64,000 nt of DNA from Streptomyces griseus (lineage in GTDB: Bacteria; Actinomycetota; Actinomycetes; Streptomycetales; Streptomycetaceae), in assembly GCF_900460065.1 (NCBI RefSeq), contig NZ_UAVD01000052.1, positions 62,001-126,000 on the forward strand. The letters run 5' to 3'. The notes under the pieces are model-generated. The model was not told the DNA's origin. It worked only from the letters and a program-made list of their open reading frames with translations, and did no database searches. Positions 18,101 through 26,324 of the stretch are shown one piece after another (the first letter of the stretch is position 1; each line of letters opens with the position of its first letter). A program made the position numbers and the translations under genes.

Positions 18101-18600
18101 TCATGTGTCGAGCCAGATGAGTGTGCTGGCGAGGGTGATGGCGGCGAGGTAGCGGTCGGGGCGTTTGTCGTAGCGGGTGGCGATGCCGCGCCATTGTTTG
18201 AGGCGGTGGAAGCAGCGTTCGACGACGTTGCGTCGCCGGTAGGAGGCCCGGTCGAATCCGCAGGGCCGTTCCCGGCGTCGTCTGCGGCCGGCGAGCTGGT
18301 CGGTGCGTTCGGGAATCGTGGCCTTGATCCCCCGCCGTCGCAGGTAGCTCCGGAAGGCGCGGGCGGAGTAGCCCTTGTCCGCGACGATGCGATCGGGCCG
18401 GGTCCGTGGTCGTCCCGGTCCCGGCCCGGCCACGCGGATGCGGCCGATGACGGCTTCGGCCTGGGTGCAGTCGTTGCGGTTGCCGCCGGTGAGCAGGAAG
18501 GCCAGCGGTCTGCCCGCGCCGTCGCAGGCCAGGTGGACTTTGCTGGTCAGCCCGCCGCGGGAGCGTCCCAGTCCGCGTTCCTCAAGCCCCCTTTGGCGGC
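18101..18600 (-). CDS. IS5-family transposase, second frame (orfB)
   Basis: The C-terminal two thirds of the DDE transposase: GLGRSRGGLTSKVHLACDG, LTGGNRNDCTQAEAV, RIVADKGYSARAFR (second aspartate region), and the YRRRNVVERCFHRLKQWRGI motif that carries the catalytic glutamate. It has no start of its own and needs ribosomal frameshifting from orfA. The region before the shift overlaps orfA. Confidence 0.75.
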
Positions 18601-18912
18601 AGTGTGCTGGTGGGCCCGCACGGTTGTGGAGTCGATCGCGACCAGCCAGTCCACCTCCGCCCGGCCCTGAGCGGCGGCCAGGAGGCGGTCGAAGGTGCCG
18701 TCGGCCGCCCAGCGGGCGAACCGTCCGTGCACGGTCTGCCACGGGCCGAACCGATCAGGCAGGTCCCTCCAGGGCAGACCGGTACGGAACTTGAACACGA
18801 TGCCCTCAAGCACCTGACGGTGATCCCGCCACCGGCCACGAGCCCGACCCGCAGGCGGCAGCAGCGGCACCATCACCGCCCAGGCAGCGTCAGAAATCTC
18901 CCCATCCCTCAT
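18547..18912 (-). CDS. IS5-family transposase, first frame (orfA)
   Basis: A 121-residue N-terminal part starting MRDGEISDAAWAVMVPLLPP. It holds the helix-turn-helix region, the conserved GLPWRDLPDRFGPWQTVHGR, and the first catalytic aspartate in VAIDSTTVRAHQH. A -1 slip at AAAGGGGG near 18590 would fuse it to orfB, as is usual in this IS group. Confidence 0.75.
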   Translation of the reverse strand: MRDGEISDAAWAVMVPLLPPAGRARGRWRDHRQVLEGIVFKFRTGLPWRDLPDRFGPWQTVHGRFARWAADGTFDRLLAAAQGRAEVDWLVAIDSTTVRAHQHTAAKGGLRNADWDAPAAG

Positions 18913-18954
18913 AACCGGACCAACGATCCGATGATCGGAAAGACACTCCCTAGG

Positions 18955-19000
18955 CCGAGGGAAAGCGCGCTGGCTCCGCGCACAAAGTTCTTGATCACCA
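18955..19000 (-). pseudogene. 5' fragment of a second secreted-HNH gene
   Basis: The minus strand reads VIKNFVRGASALSL, matching the signal-peptide start VIKNLVRGFSALSL of the HNH gene at 16690-17361. Everything after the signal peptide is lost at the IS boundary. Confidence 0.7.
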
Positions 19001-19095
19001 CGGTGTTCTACCGGCCAAACCGGTCCTTGGCGAAGCTGGGCACCCCTGTGCTCACTCGCACGGGGGAGAGGGTTCACCGCAGGAACGCTTCCGCA
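19000..19095. repeat. Duplicated upstream region of the HNH gene
   Basis: This stretch matches 17362-17458, upstream of the intact HNH gene. The shared blocks are GTTCTACCGGCC, CGGGGGAGA and GGTTCACCGCAGGAACGCTT. It is the promoter region of the second copy, so the duplication included regulatory DNA. Conserved blocks between the copies mark likely promoter or operator elements. Confidence 0.65.
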
Positions 19096-19862
19096 CCTGG
19101 TTATTCCGATGCACGGGCGGGGGTTGGCAACTCGGGTGGCTGGCGGCGAGGCGGTGGAGGAGCCGTTTCGCGGCGGGTCCTGGCGGCTGTGCCGAGCACG
19201 GTGCGGATCAGGCCGGTCGTACGGATGGCCGTGCTGTGTTCGCAGCCGACGATCCTTTACCCACATCTGCAGCCTGCTTCGCGCGTGGGGAGGCTGGTCG
19301 AGGTCTTTACGCTCGGTGCGTCGGACACGAAGCGGGCCGGATCTGTGTTGCGGTCCGTCGCGCTCGCTGTGCAGCAGCCTCTGGCTGCCGGGCGAGACCG
19401 GCATCACCACCAGGTCTGGGGTCTGTCCTGGCAGGCCGGGGGCCCGGAAAGCTCGCCAGCAGTCGCAAGGAGCCGCGAGGTCACCGGACGCGGCCTGTTG
19501 GTCAGCCTGGTGTTCTGCTGACTGAAGGCTGGCGTCGAACTGAAATTCCAGAGAACCTGTTGCTGCTGCAGGTTTCCCACCCCCGATCAGTTGCGATCAA
19601 CAGAAGGCACGCTCTGTCGCATTTCGCGCATCTGAGGGCCCGTATTGGCAGCTCGATTGGCAATGGAGTGCCAGAATCGAATCGGTGAGCGTTTCTCAGC
19701 TTGGGGGCGGGCAGATATATCGGATTACGGCATGAGTGCGTGGCGCTCGGGGCTTCGACCGGGCTAGTGTCGCGGTCAGGAGGGGGCCTGGGCCCGGCCG
19801 CAAACCTAGAACCAAGCCCCCTACCGCATTCGTTCAGTTACGAGTTTCCTTGGAGGAATCTC
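19096..19862. other. No clear gene
   Basis: About 770 bases with only low-quality open frames. GC content falls in the 19530-19840 part. The last ~40 bases contain the leader and GGAGG site of the next gene. I see no recognisable domain. Confidence 0.35.
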
Positions 19863-20120
19863 ATGCCTTCTCGATATGCGTTCCGTGGCGCCGTGGCGTC
19901 TCGGGGTGGTGCTAACGGTAGCGCCGGCAAGGCGGGTTTCGCACGGCTGCGTGCCTGCGTTGTCACGCTGAATCTCGGAGGAGTCCTGGCCCTGGCGGCT
20001 CTCCTTTTCGACCCGGCCGAGGAGGCCTGGGCGGCGGCGTATGCGCTGGGAGGGTCCGGAGTGATCGCTTGGGCGTGCCGTGATTCGCGGTTCTCCTGGC
20101 TGTGGGCTCGCGCCGACTGA
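19863..20120 (+). CDS. Small two-helix membrane protein
   Basis: An 85-residue protein with a basic start (MPSRYAFRGAVASRGG) and two hydrophobic segments (VVTLNLGGVLALAALLF and AAAYALGGSGVIAWAC). GGAGG lies seven bases before ATG 19863. A role as a membrane partner of the regulators downstream is only a guess. Confidence 0.6.
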   Translation: MPSRYAFRGAVASRGGANGSAGKAGFARLRACVVTLNLGGVLALAALLFDPAEEAWAAAYALGGSGVIAWACRDSRFSWLWARAD

Positions 20121-20276
20121 AGGCCGCCCGGCCCGGGGCGCCGGCCGTGGTGCCAGACAGGCAGGAGTCACGGTCGGCGCAGCGAATGGTGCCTCTCTAG
20201 GAGAGGAGTAATCGAGTCCGGCGGCAGGTCTTCAGCGGGGATGCCGGTGACGGCGATCAGCGCGAAGGAGGATGCG

Positions 20277-21338
20277 GTGACAAGGGATGCTGCGAGTCGT
20301 GTCTGTGGTTTCTGTGGGGCGTCGCTTCCTGCCGCCAGCGGCCCGGGGAGGCGCCGTTCCTATTGTGACGAGGGGCATCGGCGTCAGGCGCAGAGGCGGC
20401 GGGAACGGGAGAGGCCTGCCGCCGGTCACGCCGGGACGTCTCCGGGGCATGAGATTGCGGCTGAGGCTCATCGGCTGGCTGGCCTTCTGTTGGAGGCGAC
20501 GTACGCGGGTGAGGGTCTGGGGGAACTGGTGCAGCGTGCTCGGGCTGTCCAGCAGGAGATTGACTACTTTCTCGCGGCTGAGGTCGGGGCGGATCGGGAC
20601 CGTGGTGCCAGGTGGGAGGACATTGCCAAGGCGGTGAATGTCACTGCTGAGACGGCCCGCACCAAGTGGAGTCCGGACCGGGTGCGGCGGCTGCTGGATC
20701 ACCGTGCTATCGCTCAGAGAGCAGCGCCGCTTCCCTCGCCTCGGTCTGTGTCCTCGCTTCAACAGGGTGAGGGGCAGAAGCCGGTGAGGCCGATGGCGGC
20801 CACTGCGCGTCAGAGGCTGGCTGCGGCCCTGTCCTACCTGCAGCGAAAGAGCGGTCTCAGCATCCGAGTGATCGCGGACCGAACGATGCTCTCTCCTTCC
20901 TTCATCTCCAGGATCCTGTCGGGAGAACGGCTTCCCTCGTGGGATCTGGTGTGTCATCTGTGCAGCATCCTGGGGCACGAGCCTGGGGAGTTGAGGCTGT
21001 TGTGCGAGGCGGCTCATGGCATCGAGCAGCCTCCGCGGCAGACGGTGACGGAGTACATCGCTGCGTTGAAGGCTGCGTTGCGGGGGCTGCACCTGGCCGC
21101 TGCGCGGCCGACCCCTGACGAGATTCACCGGCGCAGTCATGGGCTGGTGCCTGTGCAGGTCGTTGCCCAGGTTCTACGGGGGGATGCGGTTCCGGAGTGG
21201 GAGGTTGTCGGGGCGCTGGTCACCGCGTTGGGTGGGCAGGCTGCGGATTTCAAGCCGCTGTGGGAGGCGATCCATTACAGCTTCCTGATGACGGATGACC
21301 CCTGTGTCAGTGATCTGGTCAGCGAGACGACCGGTTGA
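20277..21338 (+). CDS. XRE-family regulator with N-terminal zinc ribbon
   Basis: A 353-residue protein. The N-terminus has a short Cys/His zinc ribbon (CGFCGASL...GRRRSYCDEGHRRQ). A helical region follows (RARAVQQEIDYFLAAEV, then WEDIAKAVNVTAETART, which resembles an HTH). A clear XRE helix-turn-helix (SGLSIRVIADRTMLSPSFIS, RILSGERLPSW) lies near residues 195-235, and another HTH-like segment (VPVQVVAQVLRGDAVPEWEV) near 300. GTG 20277 is preceded by AAGGAGG at five bases, better than the ATG at 20241. It is followed after 18 bases by a sigma-like gene. Confidence 0.75.
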   Translation: MTRDAASRVCGFCGASLPAASGPGRRRSYCDEGHRRQAQRRRERERPAAGHAGTSPGHEIAAEAHRLAGLLLEATYAGEGLGELVQRARAVQQEIDYFLAAEVGADRDRGARWEDIAKAVNVTAETARTKWSPDRVRRLLDHRAIAQRAAPLPSPRSVSSLQQGEGQKPVRPMAATARQRLAAALSYLQRKSGLSIRVIADRTMLSPSFISRILSGERLPSWDLVCHLCSILGHEPGELRLLCEAAHGIEQPPRQTVTEYIAALKAALRGLHLAAARPTPDEIHRRSHGLVPVQVVAQVLRGDAVPEWEVVGALVTALGGQAADFKPLWEAIHYSFLMTDDPCVSDLVSETTG

Positions 21339-21356
21339 GGGCGGGGACGGCCCAGG

Positions 21357-21836
21357 ATGATGACACCTCAGCGGCCCGCAGTCGCATCGAGCGCCCCTTC
21401 TTTGCACGAGGCTGGTGGTGACCGCACCGCGGTGATCGCTTTCCGTGCCTTTCGTGACTTGTACAGGACGGGCTATGTCGCCTATGCCACGGCGAGGCTG
21501 GGCACGCGCGAGTTGGCGGAGCGGGTGGTGGAGGATTCCCTCACTGCGCTCGCGGTCCGCTGGTCCGCCACGCTGGGCTGTTCCCACCCTGCTGCGGCGG
21601 CCTGGCGTCTGCTGGCCGCCTGCGTGGATGACGCGGACGGTTCACCAGCTTGCTGCCCCGGGGGCCGGGTCTGCAGCGGCGACGCGCATGTGCTGCGGGA
21701 CCATCTCAGGATGGATATCGGCCGGGCTTCCGACCTCATGGGGCTGACGCGTGGCGAGTTCCTCGTCGCGCTGCACTCGGCCGGCTGCCCGGCGGATGCT
21801 TGCTGCGGGGCCCAGCAGTCCTGCGACGCCGCCTGA
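21357..21836 (+). CDS. Sigma-like regulatory protein
   Basis: A 159-residue protein resembling a degenerate ECF sigma factor. A region-2-like segment reads FRAFRDLYRTGYVAYATARL, then ELAERVVEDSLTALAVRW. The C-terminus (DIGRASDLMGLTRGEFLVAL) could be a reduced region 4. Acidic promoter-melting motifs are weak, so it may not bind RNA polymerase like a normal sigma factor. It starts 18 bases after the XRE gene, so they form one operon. A stem-loop covers its stop codon. Confidence 0.6.
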   Translation: MMTPQRPAVASSAPSLHEAGGDRTAVIAFRAFRDLYRTGYVAYATARLGTRELAERVVEDSLTALAVRWSATLGCSHPAAAAWRLLAACVDDADGSPACCPGGRVCSGDAHVLRDHLRMDIGRASDLMGLTRGEFLVALHSAGCPADACCGAQQSCDAA

Positions 21837-21864
21837 AAAGGGGCGTGGTGCGGCTGCTTTTCAG
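21833..21864 (+). terminator. Stem-loop at the gene end
   Basis: CTGAAAAG and CTTTTCAG (8 bp, 16-base loop) begin at the stop codon of the sigma-like gene. It is a moderate terminator candidate. Confidence 0.45.
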
Positions 21865-21961
21865 CCGATCGTGGTCTCGTGCGCTTTCTGAAATTTCACT
21901 ACGCTGTCTCTCTTCCGGTGCGGGCCGATCCGGCCACGCCATGAAGTTTCCGGGGGATGCG

Positions 21962-22783
21962 ATGACGGCCGAGAATCAGCTTCCGTACGGTGTGGACGTG
22001 AGGACTCCGAGCGTCGCGCGGATGTACGACCATCTTCTGGACGGCAAGGACAATTTCTCCGCCGATCGTGCTGCGTGCGACCACCTCTTACAACAGGTCC
22101 CGAGCATGAAGGACCTCGCCCTGAACAACCGGGCCTTTCTTCAGCGGGTAGTGCGGACTCTCGCCCGGGAGTACGGCATCCGTCAGTTCATCGACCACGG
22201 GTCAGGGCTGCCGACGCAGGACAACGTGCACCAGATCGCGCAGCGCGTCGACGGTGCCTCCAGGGTCGTGTACGTGGACAGCGATCCGATCGTGCGCAGT
22301 GTGGGCGGGGCTCTTCTGGAGACCGATGACCGGACCGCTGTCCTGCAGGCGGACATGCGTGACACTCAGGAGATCTTCGACAGTGAGCCGGTGCGGCGGC
22401 TGATTGATTTCCGGGAGCCGGTCGGTGCGCTGTTCGTTTCGGTTCTGCACTGCATTCCCGATGCGGACCGGCCCGTTGACCTAATCCGCAGGGTGCGGAG
22501 CCGGCTGGCCAGCGGCAGTGTGATGGTCATCTGCCAGTTGGTCAGCGAGAGCGAGCAGGTCCGTGATGAGGTGTCTGCGTTCATGGACCGTGAGACCCGG
22601 GGGCACTGGGGCCGCGTGCGCACCCGGGCTGACGTCGAGAGCTACTTCGAGGACAACGGACTGTCGGTTGTCGAGCCGGGCCTGGTCGAGGTCTCCCGGT
22701 GGCGCCCTGCCGATGTGCCTGCTGCTCCACCCCAGCAGAGCTTTGAGTGGGAGGAGTTCGGCGGGGCCGGCCTGGTTCCCTGA
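21962..22783 (+). CDS. SAM-dependent methyltransferase, DUF574 family
   Basis: A 273-residue protein of the actinobacterial DUF574/Methyltransf_19 group. It has VDVRTPSVARMYDHLLDGKDN at the N-terminus, a SAM-binding motif written FIDHGSGLPTQDNVHQIAQ, VYVDSDPIVR after strand 2, and DMRDTQEIFDS. The target is unknown; the family is very expanded in Streptomyces. ATG 21962 is chosen for the GGGGGA site just upstream; an ATG at 21941 is the alternative. It is convergent with the whiJ-like gene. Confidence 0.85.
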   Translation: MTAENQLPYGVDVRTPSVARMYDHLLDGKDNFSADRAACDHLLQQVPSMKDLALNNRAFLQRVVRTLAREYGIRQFIDHGSGLPTQDNVHQIAQRVDGASRVVYVDSDPIVRSVGGALLETDDRTAVLQADMRDTQEIFDSEPVRRLIDFREPVGALFVSVLHCIPDADRPVDLIRRVRSRLASGSVMVICQLVSESEQVRDEVSAFMDRETRGHWGRVRTRADVESYFEDNGLSVVEPGLVEVSRWRPADVPAAPPQQSFEWEEFGGAGLVP

Positions 22784-22813
22784 ACCGGCCCCGTGGGTTC
22801 GCTAGCGGCCGGT
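22784..22813. terminator. Bidirectional hairpin
   Basis: ACCGGCC and GGCCGGT form a 7-bp stem across the 18-base gap between the convergent methyltransferase and XRE genes. It is a short but well placed shared terminator. Confidence 0.45.
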
Positions 22814-23731
22814 GGCCAGCTCGTCGAGCCGGTCCTCCAGCTGAGTCAGGGTGAGGGCGGCGGGGTTGGCCATGCCGGAGAGGGTGGTGACGCGCGACAG
22901 GTAGCGTTCCGCCTCGCCTTCGCCCTCGACGCAGCGGGCGCCTTCGCTCTGCTCGAGGTAGACGAAATCGGACAGCAGGGCGTCGGCGAACCTCAGGTGC
23001 ACGATCGGATGCCCTACAGCGCCTGTCATCCCCATCGAGAGCGGAGCGATGTGGAGGTTGATGCGGTGCCGCAGGTCGCTCTTGAGCAGCTGGATCAGGT
23101 GCTCGATCTGCCGGTACAGCACGCCGGGGCTGCCCACCGGGCGGCGCAGCACGTCTTCATCCATGATCGCGACCATGGCCGGCGGGTCCTGGTCCCGGTG
23201 GAACATGCTCAACCGGTTGGTCCGGGCCCGTGCGCGGGCTTCGACCTCTGCCTGGGACAGGTCCGGGAAGCCTGCACGGATGACGAGTTGGGCGTATTCG
23301 GTGGTCTGCAGCCAGCCGGGGACGAGCTGTGGTTCGTAGGCCATGATCCGCTGGGCGGCCGGTTCGAGAGCGAGCAGCGGCTGCACCCAGCGGGCGATGG
23401 AGTTGCCGTACGCCTCCCAGGCATCCGGCTTCTCGCCCTGAGCCGCGATCGACAGCGCGTGGGATAGTTCCTGGCGGTCGGTGACTCCGCACAGACGCAG
23501 CAGGGCGGTGGCGTGCTGGCCGGTGTTCTCGGTCCGTTCGCCCTTTTCCAGTCGGCTCACCGTCGGCCCGGATGTTCCGATGTGGCGGGCCGCGGCTTTC
23601 CCCGTCATCCCGATGCCGGTGCGGCAGCGTCGCAGGTGCTCGCCGAGGGCTCTGCGGTGGGCTGCCGCACCGAGGTGGGGCCGGGGCGCGAAACCGCGTA
23701 TGGAACGGTTGTCCCCGTGCTGGCCAGTCAT
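22802..23731 (-). CDS. XRE regulator with DUF5753 domain (WhiJ-like)
   Basis: A 309-residue protein. Residues ~28-80 are a Cro/C1 helix-turn-helix (LGEHLRRCRTGIGMTGKAAA, then RHIGTSGPTVSRLEKGER). The rest is the DUF5753 sensor-like domain (WVQPLLALEPAAQRIMAYEP, then LVPGWLQTTEYA, and MDEDVLRRPVGSPGVLYRQI). In Streptomyces such proteins come with a small DUF397 protein and an anti-sigma-like ATPase, and the founding member WhiJ affects development. Here both partners are beside it: DUF397 92 bases upstream on the same strand and the ATPase divergent. Confidence 0.9.
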   Translation of the reverse strand: MTGQHGDNRSIRGFAPRPHLGAAAHRRALGEHLRRCRTGIGMTGKAAARHIGTSGPTVSRLEKGERTENTGQHATALLRLCGVTDRQELSHALSIAAQGEKPDAWEAYGNSIARWVQPLLALEPAAQRIMAYEPQLVPGWLQTTEYAQLVIRAGFPDLSQAEVEARARARTNRLSMFHRDQDPPAMVAIMDEDVLRRPVGSPGVLYRQIEHLIQLLKSDLRHRINLHIAPLSMGMTGAVGHPIVHLRFADALLSDFVYLEQSEGARCVEGEGEAERYLSRVTTLSGMANPAALTLTQLEDRLDELATGR

Positions 23732-23823
23732 TCCGAATGCCTCCCCTGAGCCCCCTTGTTCGGGGCGCCAGTATGTCAGCCTGACAAAGAAGAGGCATGC
23801 GCTGGCCAGAGCAACACGAAACG

Positions 23824-24057
23824 TTACAGGGCGAAGTCGAACTCGCCGTCCTTCACGCCGAGGAGAAACGATTCCATCTCGGCCGGGGTATAGACCAGCG
23901 CCGGCCCTTCGGGGAAGCGGGAGTTGCGCATGGCAATTTCTCCCCCCTCCAGTCGGGCGACTTCCACACAGTTTCCGGCCGCGTTGCTCCGCGCGCTCTT
24001 CCGCCAGACCGCCCCCGTGATCGTCTCAGCACTCACGCCGTTGAGCTGCACTGTCAT
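23824..24057 (-). CDS. DUF397 protein
   Basis: A 77-residue DUF397 protein: AVWRKSARSNAAGNCVEVAR, then AMRNSRFPEGPALVYT and EMESFLLGVKDGEFD at the end, all family hallmarks. DUF397 proteins pair with DUF5753 XRE regulators and probably bind and modulate them. The ATG at 24057 gives the usual family length. It is transcribed ahead of its XRE partner. Confidence 0.9.
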   Translation of the reverse strand: MTVQLNGVSAETITGAVWRKSARSNAAGNCVEVARLEGGEIAMRNSRFPEGPALVYTPAEMESFLLGVKDGEFDFAL

Positions 24058-24236
24058 CGAAAATCCGCCTCCTGTCGACCCCTCGGCCACAGTCGTCCAC
24101 ACCCATCAGCGGGAACGTTCGTGCGACCTGAGCCGCTGAAATTTCAGCCGTCCTTTCAGGAACGAGCATTAGCGCGGCAGGTAGCGCGACAAGATGCAGT
24201 GAGCCGCCGACACGCTCACTTACGGGGAAACCGCTC

Positions 24237-24746
24237 ATGGAAAACCGAACACATCAGCGCCAGCACAGAGGTGCCAGCGGCCACTCCGGGATCGTGTCCC
24301 ATCTCGCGCTCGCGGCACCGCCTTTCGCCGCCCACCGCATCAGCACGGACACCCTGTGTCTGAGAGACGCACGGAAATTCACCTCCGACGTCGTCCGCCG
24401 CTGGAACCTGAACCCCGTGCGCGAGGACGCTGTGCAGATCGCATCCGAGCTCGTCGCCAACGCGGTACGCCACGGCCGGCGCCGCACTCCCCTGCCCGAC
24501 GGCAGCCGCCCCGTCGTATGGCTGGCCCTGACCCGGCGCCCGCACAGCCTGCTCTGCGTGGTGTACGACCCCAGCCAACGCAGGCCCCGCCTCACACCCC
24601 CCGCTCCCCTGGCCGAGGACCACCGCGGACTGCCCATCGTCGAGGCACTCAGTGAGGGGTGGGGGTGGAAACCCTCCGGCGCCACCGGCAAAGCCGTCTG
24701 GGCGCGCCTGGCGTTACCTCCCGCTCCGGCCCGCAGAAGGCCCTGA
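24237..24746 (+). CDS. Anti-sigma-factor-like HATPase
   Basis: A 169-residue GHKL-fold protein. The N box is seen as EDAVQIASELVANAVRHGRR and a later glycine segment as EDHRGLPIVEALSEGWGWKP. The G1 box is altered (VYDPSQRR instead of DxGxG), common in the Streptomyces RsbW-like group. It probably acts as an ATP-dependent kinase or binder in the whiJ-type module formed with the adjacent DUF397 and DUF5753 genes. ATG 24237 has GGGGAAA upstream and is divergent from the DUF397 gene. Confidence 0.85.
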   Translation: MENRTHQRQHRGASGHSGIVSHLALAAPPFAAHRISTDTLCLRDARKFTSDVVRRWNLNPVREDAVQIASELVANAVRHGRRRTPLPDGSRPVVWLALTRRPHSLLCVVYDPSQRRPRLTPPAPLAEDHRGLPIVEALSEGWGWKPSGATGKAVWARLALPPAPARRRP

Positions 24747-24861
24747 GGAGACCTGGACATCATCCTGCGGGCTGGAGGGAGAAGCAGCCGCAGCAGTCGG
24801 TCAGGGCTCCTCGATGTATGAACGGGCTTACCGACTACCCGTCTGAAGCAACCGATACTGG

Positions 24862-25437
24862 CTAGGAACCGGACGGGGCTGAGGCAGGGGCGGTGGGGCT
24901 GTAGAAGACGGAACGTCCCTGCTTGGAACGCTCCAGCAGACCCTGGGCGACCCCCTGTTCCAGAGAGTTCCGCACGACCGTCACCTGGACCGTGCGCTCA
25001 GGGTGCGCCTCAGTGAGCGAGGCCGCCACTTCAGCCGCGGACCGCGGCTCGCTCTGTCCTCCCAGGTAAGCGGTGGTCAGCTCCAGCCATGTCGGCTCGC
25101 CCGCCTTCTTGGGCGAAACAGTCTTCTTGGACGCCTTGCGCCCGGCGGCGGCAGCCGGCTTCCCTGCTGCTGTCTTACGGTTGGAGCCCCGCGCCGCGGG
25201 AACCGAGGCCCCCTTGCGGTCCTTGCGCTGCTTCGCGGTCTGCTTGGGCATGCCGCCGAGCACATCCTGCATCTTCGTCAGGACCTGCTCACTGTCCTCC
25301 AGACGCACAAGCTCATCCTGCAACCGTGCCAGTTCGGTACGCACGCGCTCCTGATCACTCCGGTTCGCCGCCAGGTCATCAGCGACCCGCTGCGCATAGT
25401 CGGCCGTGACACTCTGAGCGGGAAGGTTTCCAGACAT
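24862..25437 (-). CDS. Coiled-coil/winged-helix DNA-binding protein
   Basis: A 191-residue protein in three parts: an N-terminal coiled coil (RVRTELARLQDELVRLEDSE), a Lys/Ala-rich linker (GRKASKKTVSPKKAG) that looks like a nucleic-acid-binding tail, and a C-terminal winged helix (AEVAASLTEAHPERTVQVTV, VRNSLEQGVAQGLLERS, RSVFYSP). The same general plan occurs at 29480-29980, on the other side of the Tap/Tpg-like pair. It could organise or regulate that replication locus; this is inference from layout. The ATG at 25437 gives MSGNLPAQS. An inverted repeat lies in its upstream region. Confidence 0.65.
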   Translation of the reverse strand: MSGNLPAQSVTADYAQRVADDLAANRSDQERVRTELARLQDELVRLEDSEQVLTKMQDVLGGMPKQTAKQRKDRKGASVPAARGSNRKTAAGKPAAAAGRKASKKTVSPKKAGEPTWLELTTAYLGGQSEPRSAAEVAASLTEAHPERTVQVTVVRNSLEQGVAQGLLERSKQGRSVFYSPTAPASAPSGS

Positions 25438-25620
25438 GTAAGTCCTCGGGCTCTCAATGTGGGGGGCGTGTAGCGACGATCGTACCCACATAGATCAAGC
25501 CAACCTGCCGGTGCGCCTGGTGCCATTAGTGCATGGCAGCCATCTGAACCGTTCCCCACCCCGAAGTGAGGTGCTTATGCACCGCTCACTCATGCTCGCG
25601 CCCTCCGGGGTAGCTGGGCC

Positions 25621-25661
25621 GTCATCGATCACACTCATTGATCACTACCGCAATCGATGAC
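25621..25661. promoter_or_regulatory. Inverted repeat, possible operator
   Basis: GTCATCGAT and ATCGATGAC are perfect 9-bp arms 23 bases apart, with TGATCA sequences inside. It lies between the Tpg-like stop (25767) and the promoter side of gene 24862-25437. It could be a binding site for one of the local DNA-binding proteins, or a terminator for the Tap/Tpg-like operon. Confidence 0.4.
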
Positions 25662-25766
25662 AACACCGGCTGGCGGTGGGGGCGGTGCGCCCACCGCTCC
25701 CACAGCCGCAGCCCGCGGTCAGGCGGCTGGCCAGAAGGCCTTTGTCCATGACGGCTGCGTCGCAGC

Positions 25767-26324
25767 TCAGTTCACTACGTACCGGTCCCCGGGGAACTGC
25801 CAGCCGTCGGTCCCGTCGCCGATGTCCTCCACGAGGATGTCGTCGATGAAGTACTCCTCAAATACTTCATCGGTCAGCTGACCGGTGAGCCATGCCTGCT
25901 CGATTCTGGCCCAGGCGCCGTTGCGGCCGTCGATGCGCAGCGGGGCTTCGCCATGAGTCCCGCGATCCCGGATGTCGCGTGCGATCTGGACGGTGCCGGT
26001 AATGCGGAATTGGTGGATCTGGAAGTCCGAGGGCAACGGGGTGGGGCGGGTGGTGGCCGCTTCCTCGTAGGCGGATCTGATCTGTTCCTGGTAGCTGCGG
26101 CGTACGGCGTATTCGGGTTCCGACAGCCAGTGGATCAGAGTCCGGGCTGTGACGGTGAGGCCTGCGCGTTCGAGGGCTTCGTAGCCGTGGCGGGTTGCTG
26201 TCAGTTGGACGAGCTGAGCGTGCCACTGCTTTGCCCGGTAGGTCTTGAGGCGGCCCGCCGGTCGGGCTCCGTGGTCACGCACCAGGTGGCTGAGGGCTTC
26301 GCCGAGGGTGGCTCCCTGAGCCAT
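25767..26324 (-). CDS. Tpg-like terminal-protein candidate
   Basis: A 185-residue protein read directly after the Tap-like gene, overlapping by one base (TGATG). Its plan follows Streptomyces telomere terminal proteins (Tpg, also ~185 residues): start of type GEALSHLVRDHGARPAGRLK, a central helix-turn-helix (GLTVTARTLIHWLSEPEYAV), and an acidic C-terminus (FEEYFIDDILVEDIGDGTDG). Tpg proteins cap 5' DNA ends and prime replication through a hydroxyl residue. I recall no close sequence match, so it would be a divergent member. The gene order tap then tpg, and the domain order, are the main support. The alternative is an ordinary HTH regulator. Confidence 0.5.
   Translation of the reverse strand: MAQGATLGEALSHLVRDHGARPAGRLKTYRAKQWHAQLVQLTATRHGYEALERAGLTVTARTLIHWLSEPEYAVRRSYQEQIRSAYEEAATTRPTPLPSDFQIHQFRITGTVQIARDIRDRGTHGEAPLRIDGRNGAWARIEQAWLTGQLTDEVFEEYFIDDILVEDIGDGTDGWQFPGDRYVVN

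Larger units (their letters stand above)
18085..18953 (-). mobile_element. IS5-family insertion sequence (two-frame transposase)
   Basis: About 870 bases bounded by imperfect inverted ends: GGCCTAGGGGGCGTTTTGTC on the left, and GGCCTAGGGAGTGTCTTTCC when the right end is reverse-complemented; both continue CGATCAT. CTAG occurs at each edge, as for other IS5-type elements here. It carries a transposase in two overlapping frames joined by a -1 shift at an A3G5 run. It separates gene 17549-18004 from the 5' end of a second HNH gene. Confidence 0.8.

Noticed and set aside
17400..19090. Two copies of a GGTTCACCGCAGGAAC-type block, resembling a type I-E CRISPR repeat
   Set aside because: Only two copies, 1.6 kb apart, each in the upstream region of an HNH gene copy. 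No regular spacers and no cas genes.
19109..19688. Plus-strand frames between the IS flank and the small membrane protein
   Set aside because: No domain, Cys/Arg-rich random character, no ribosome site.
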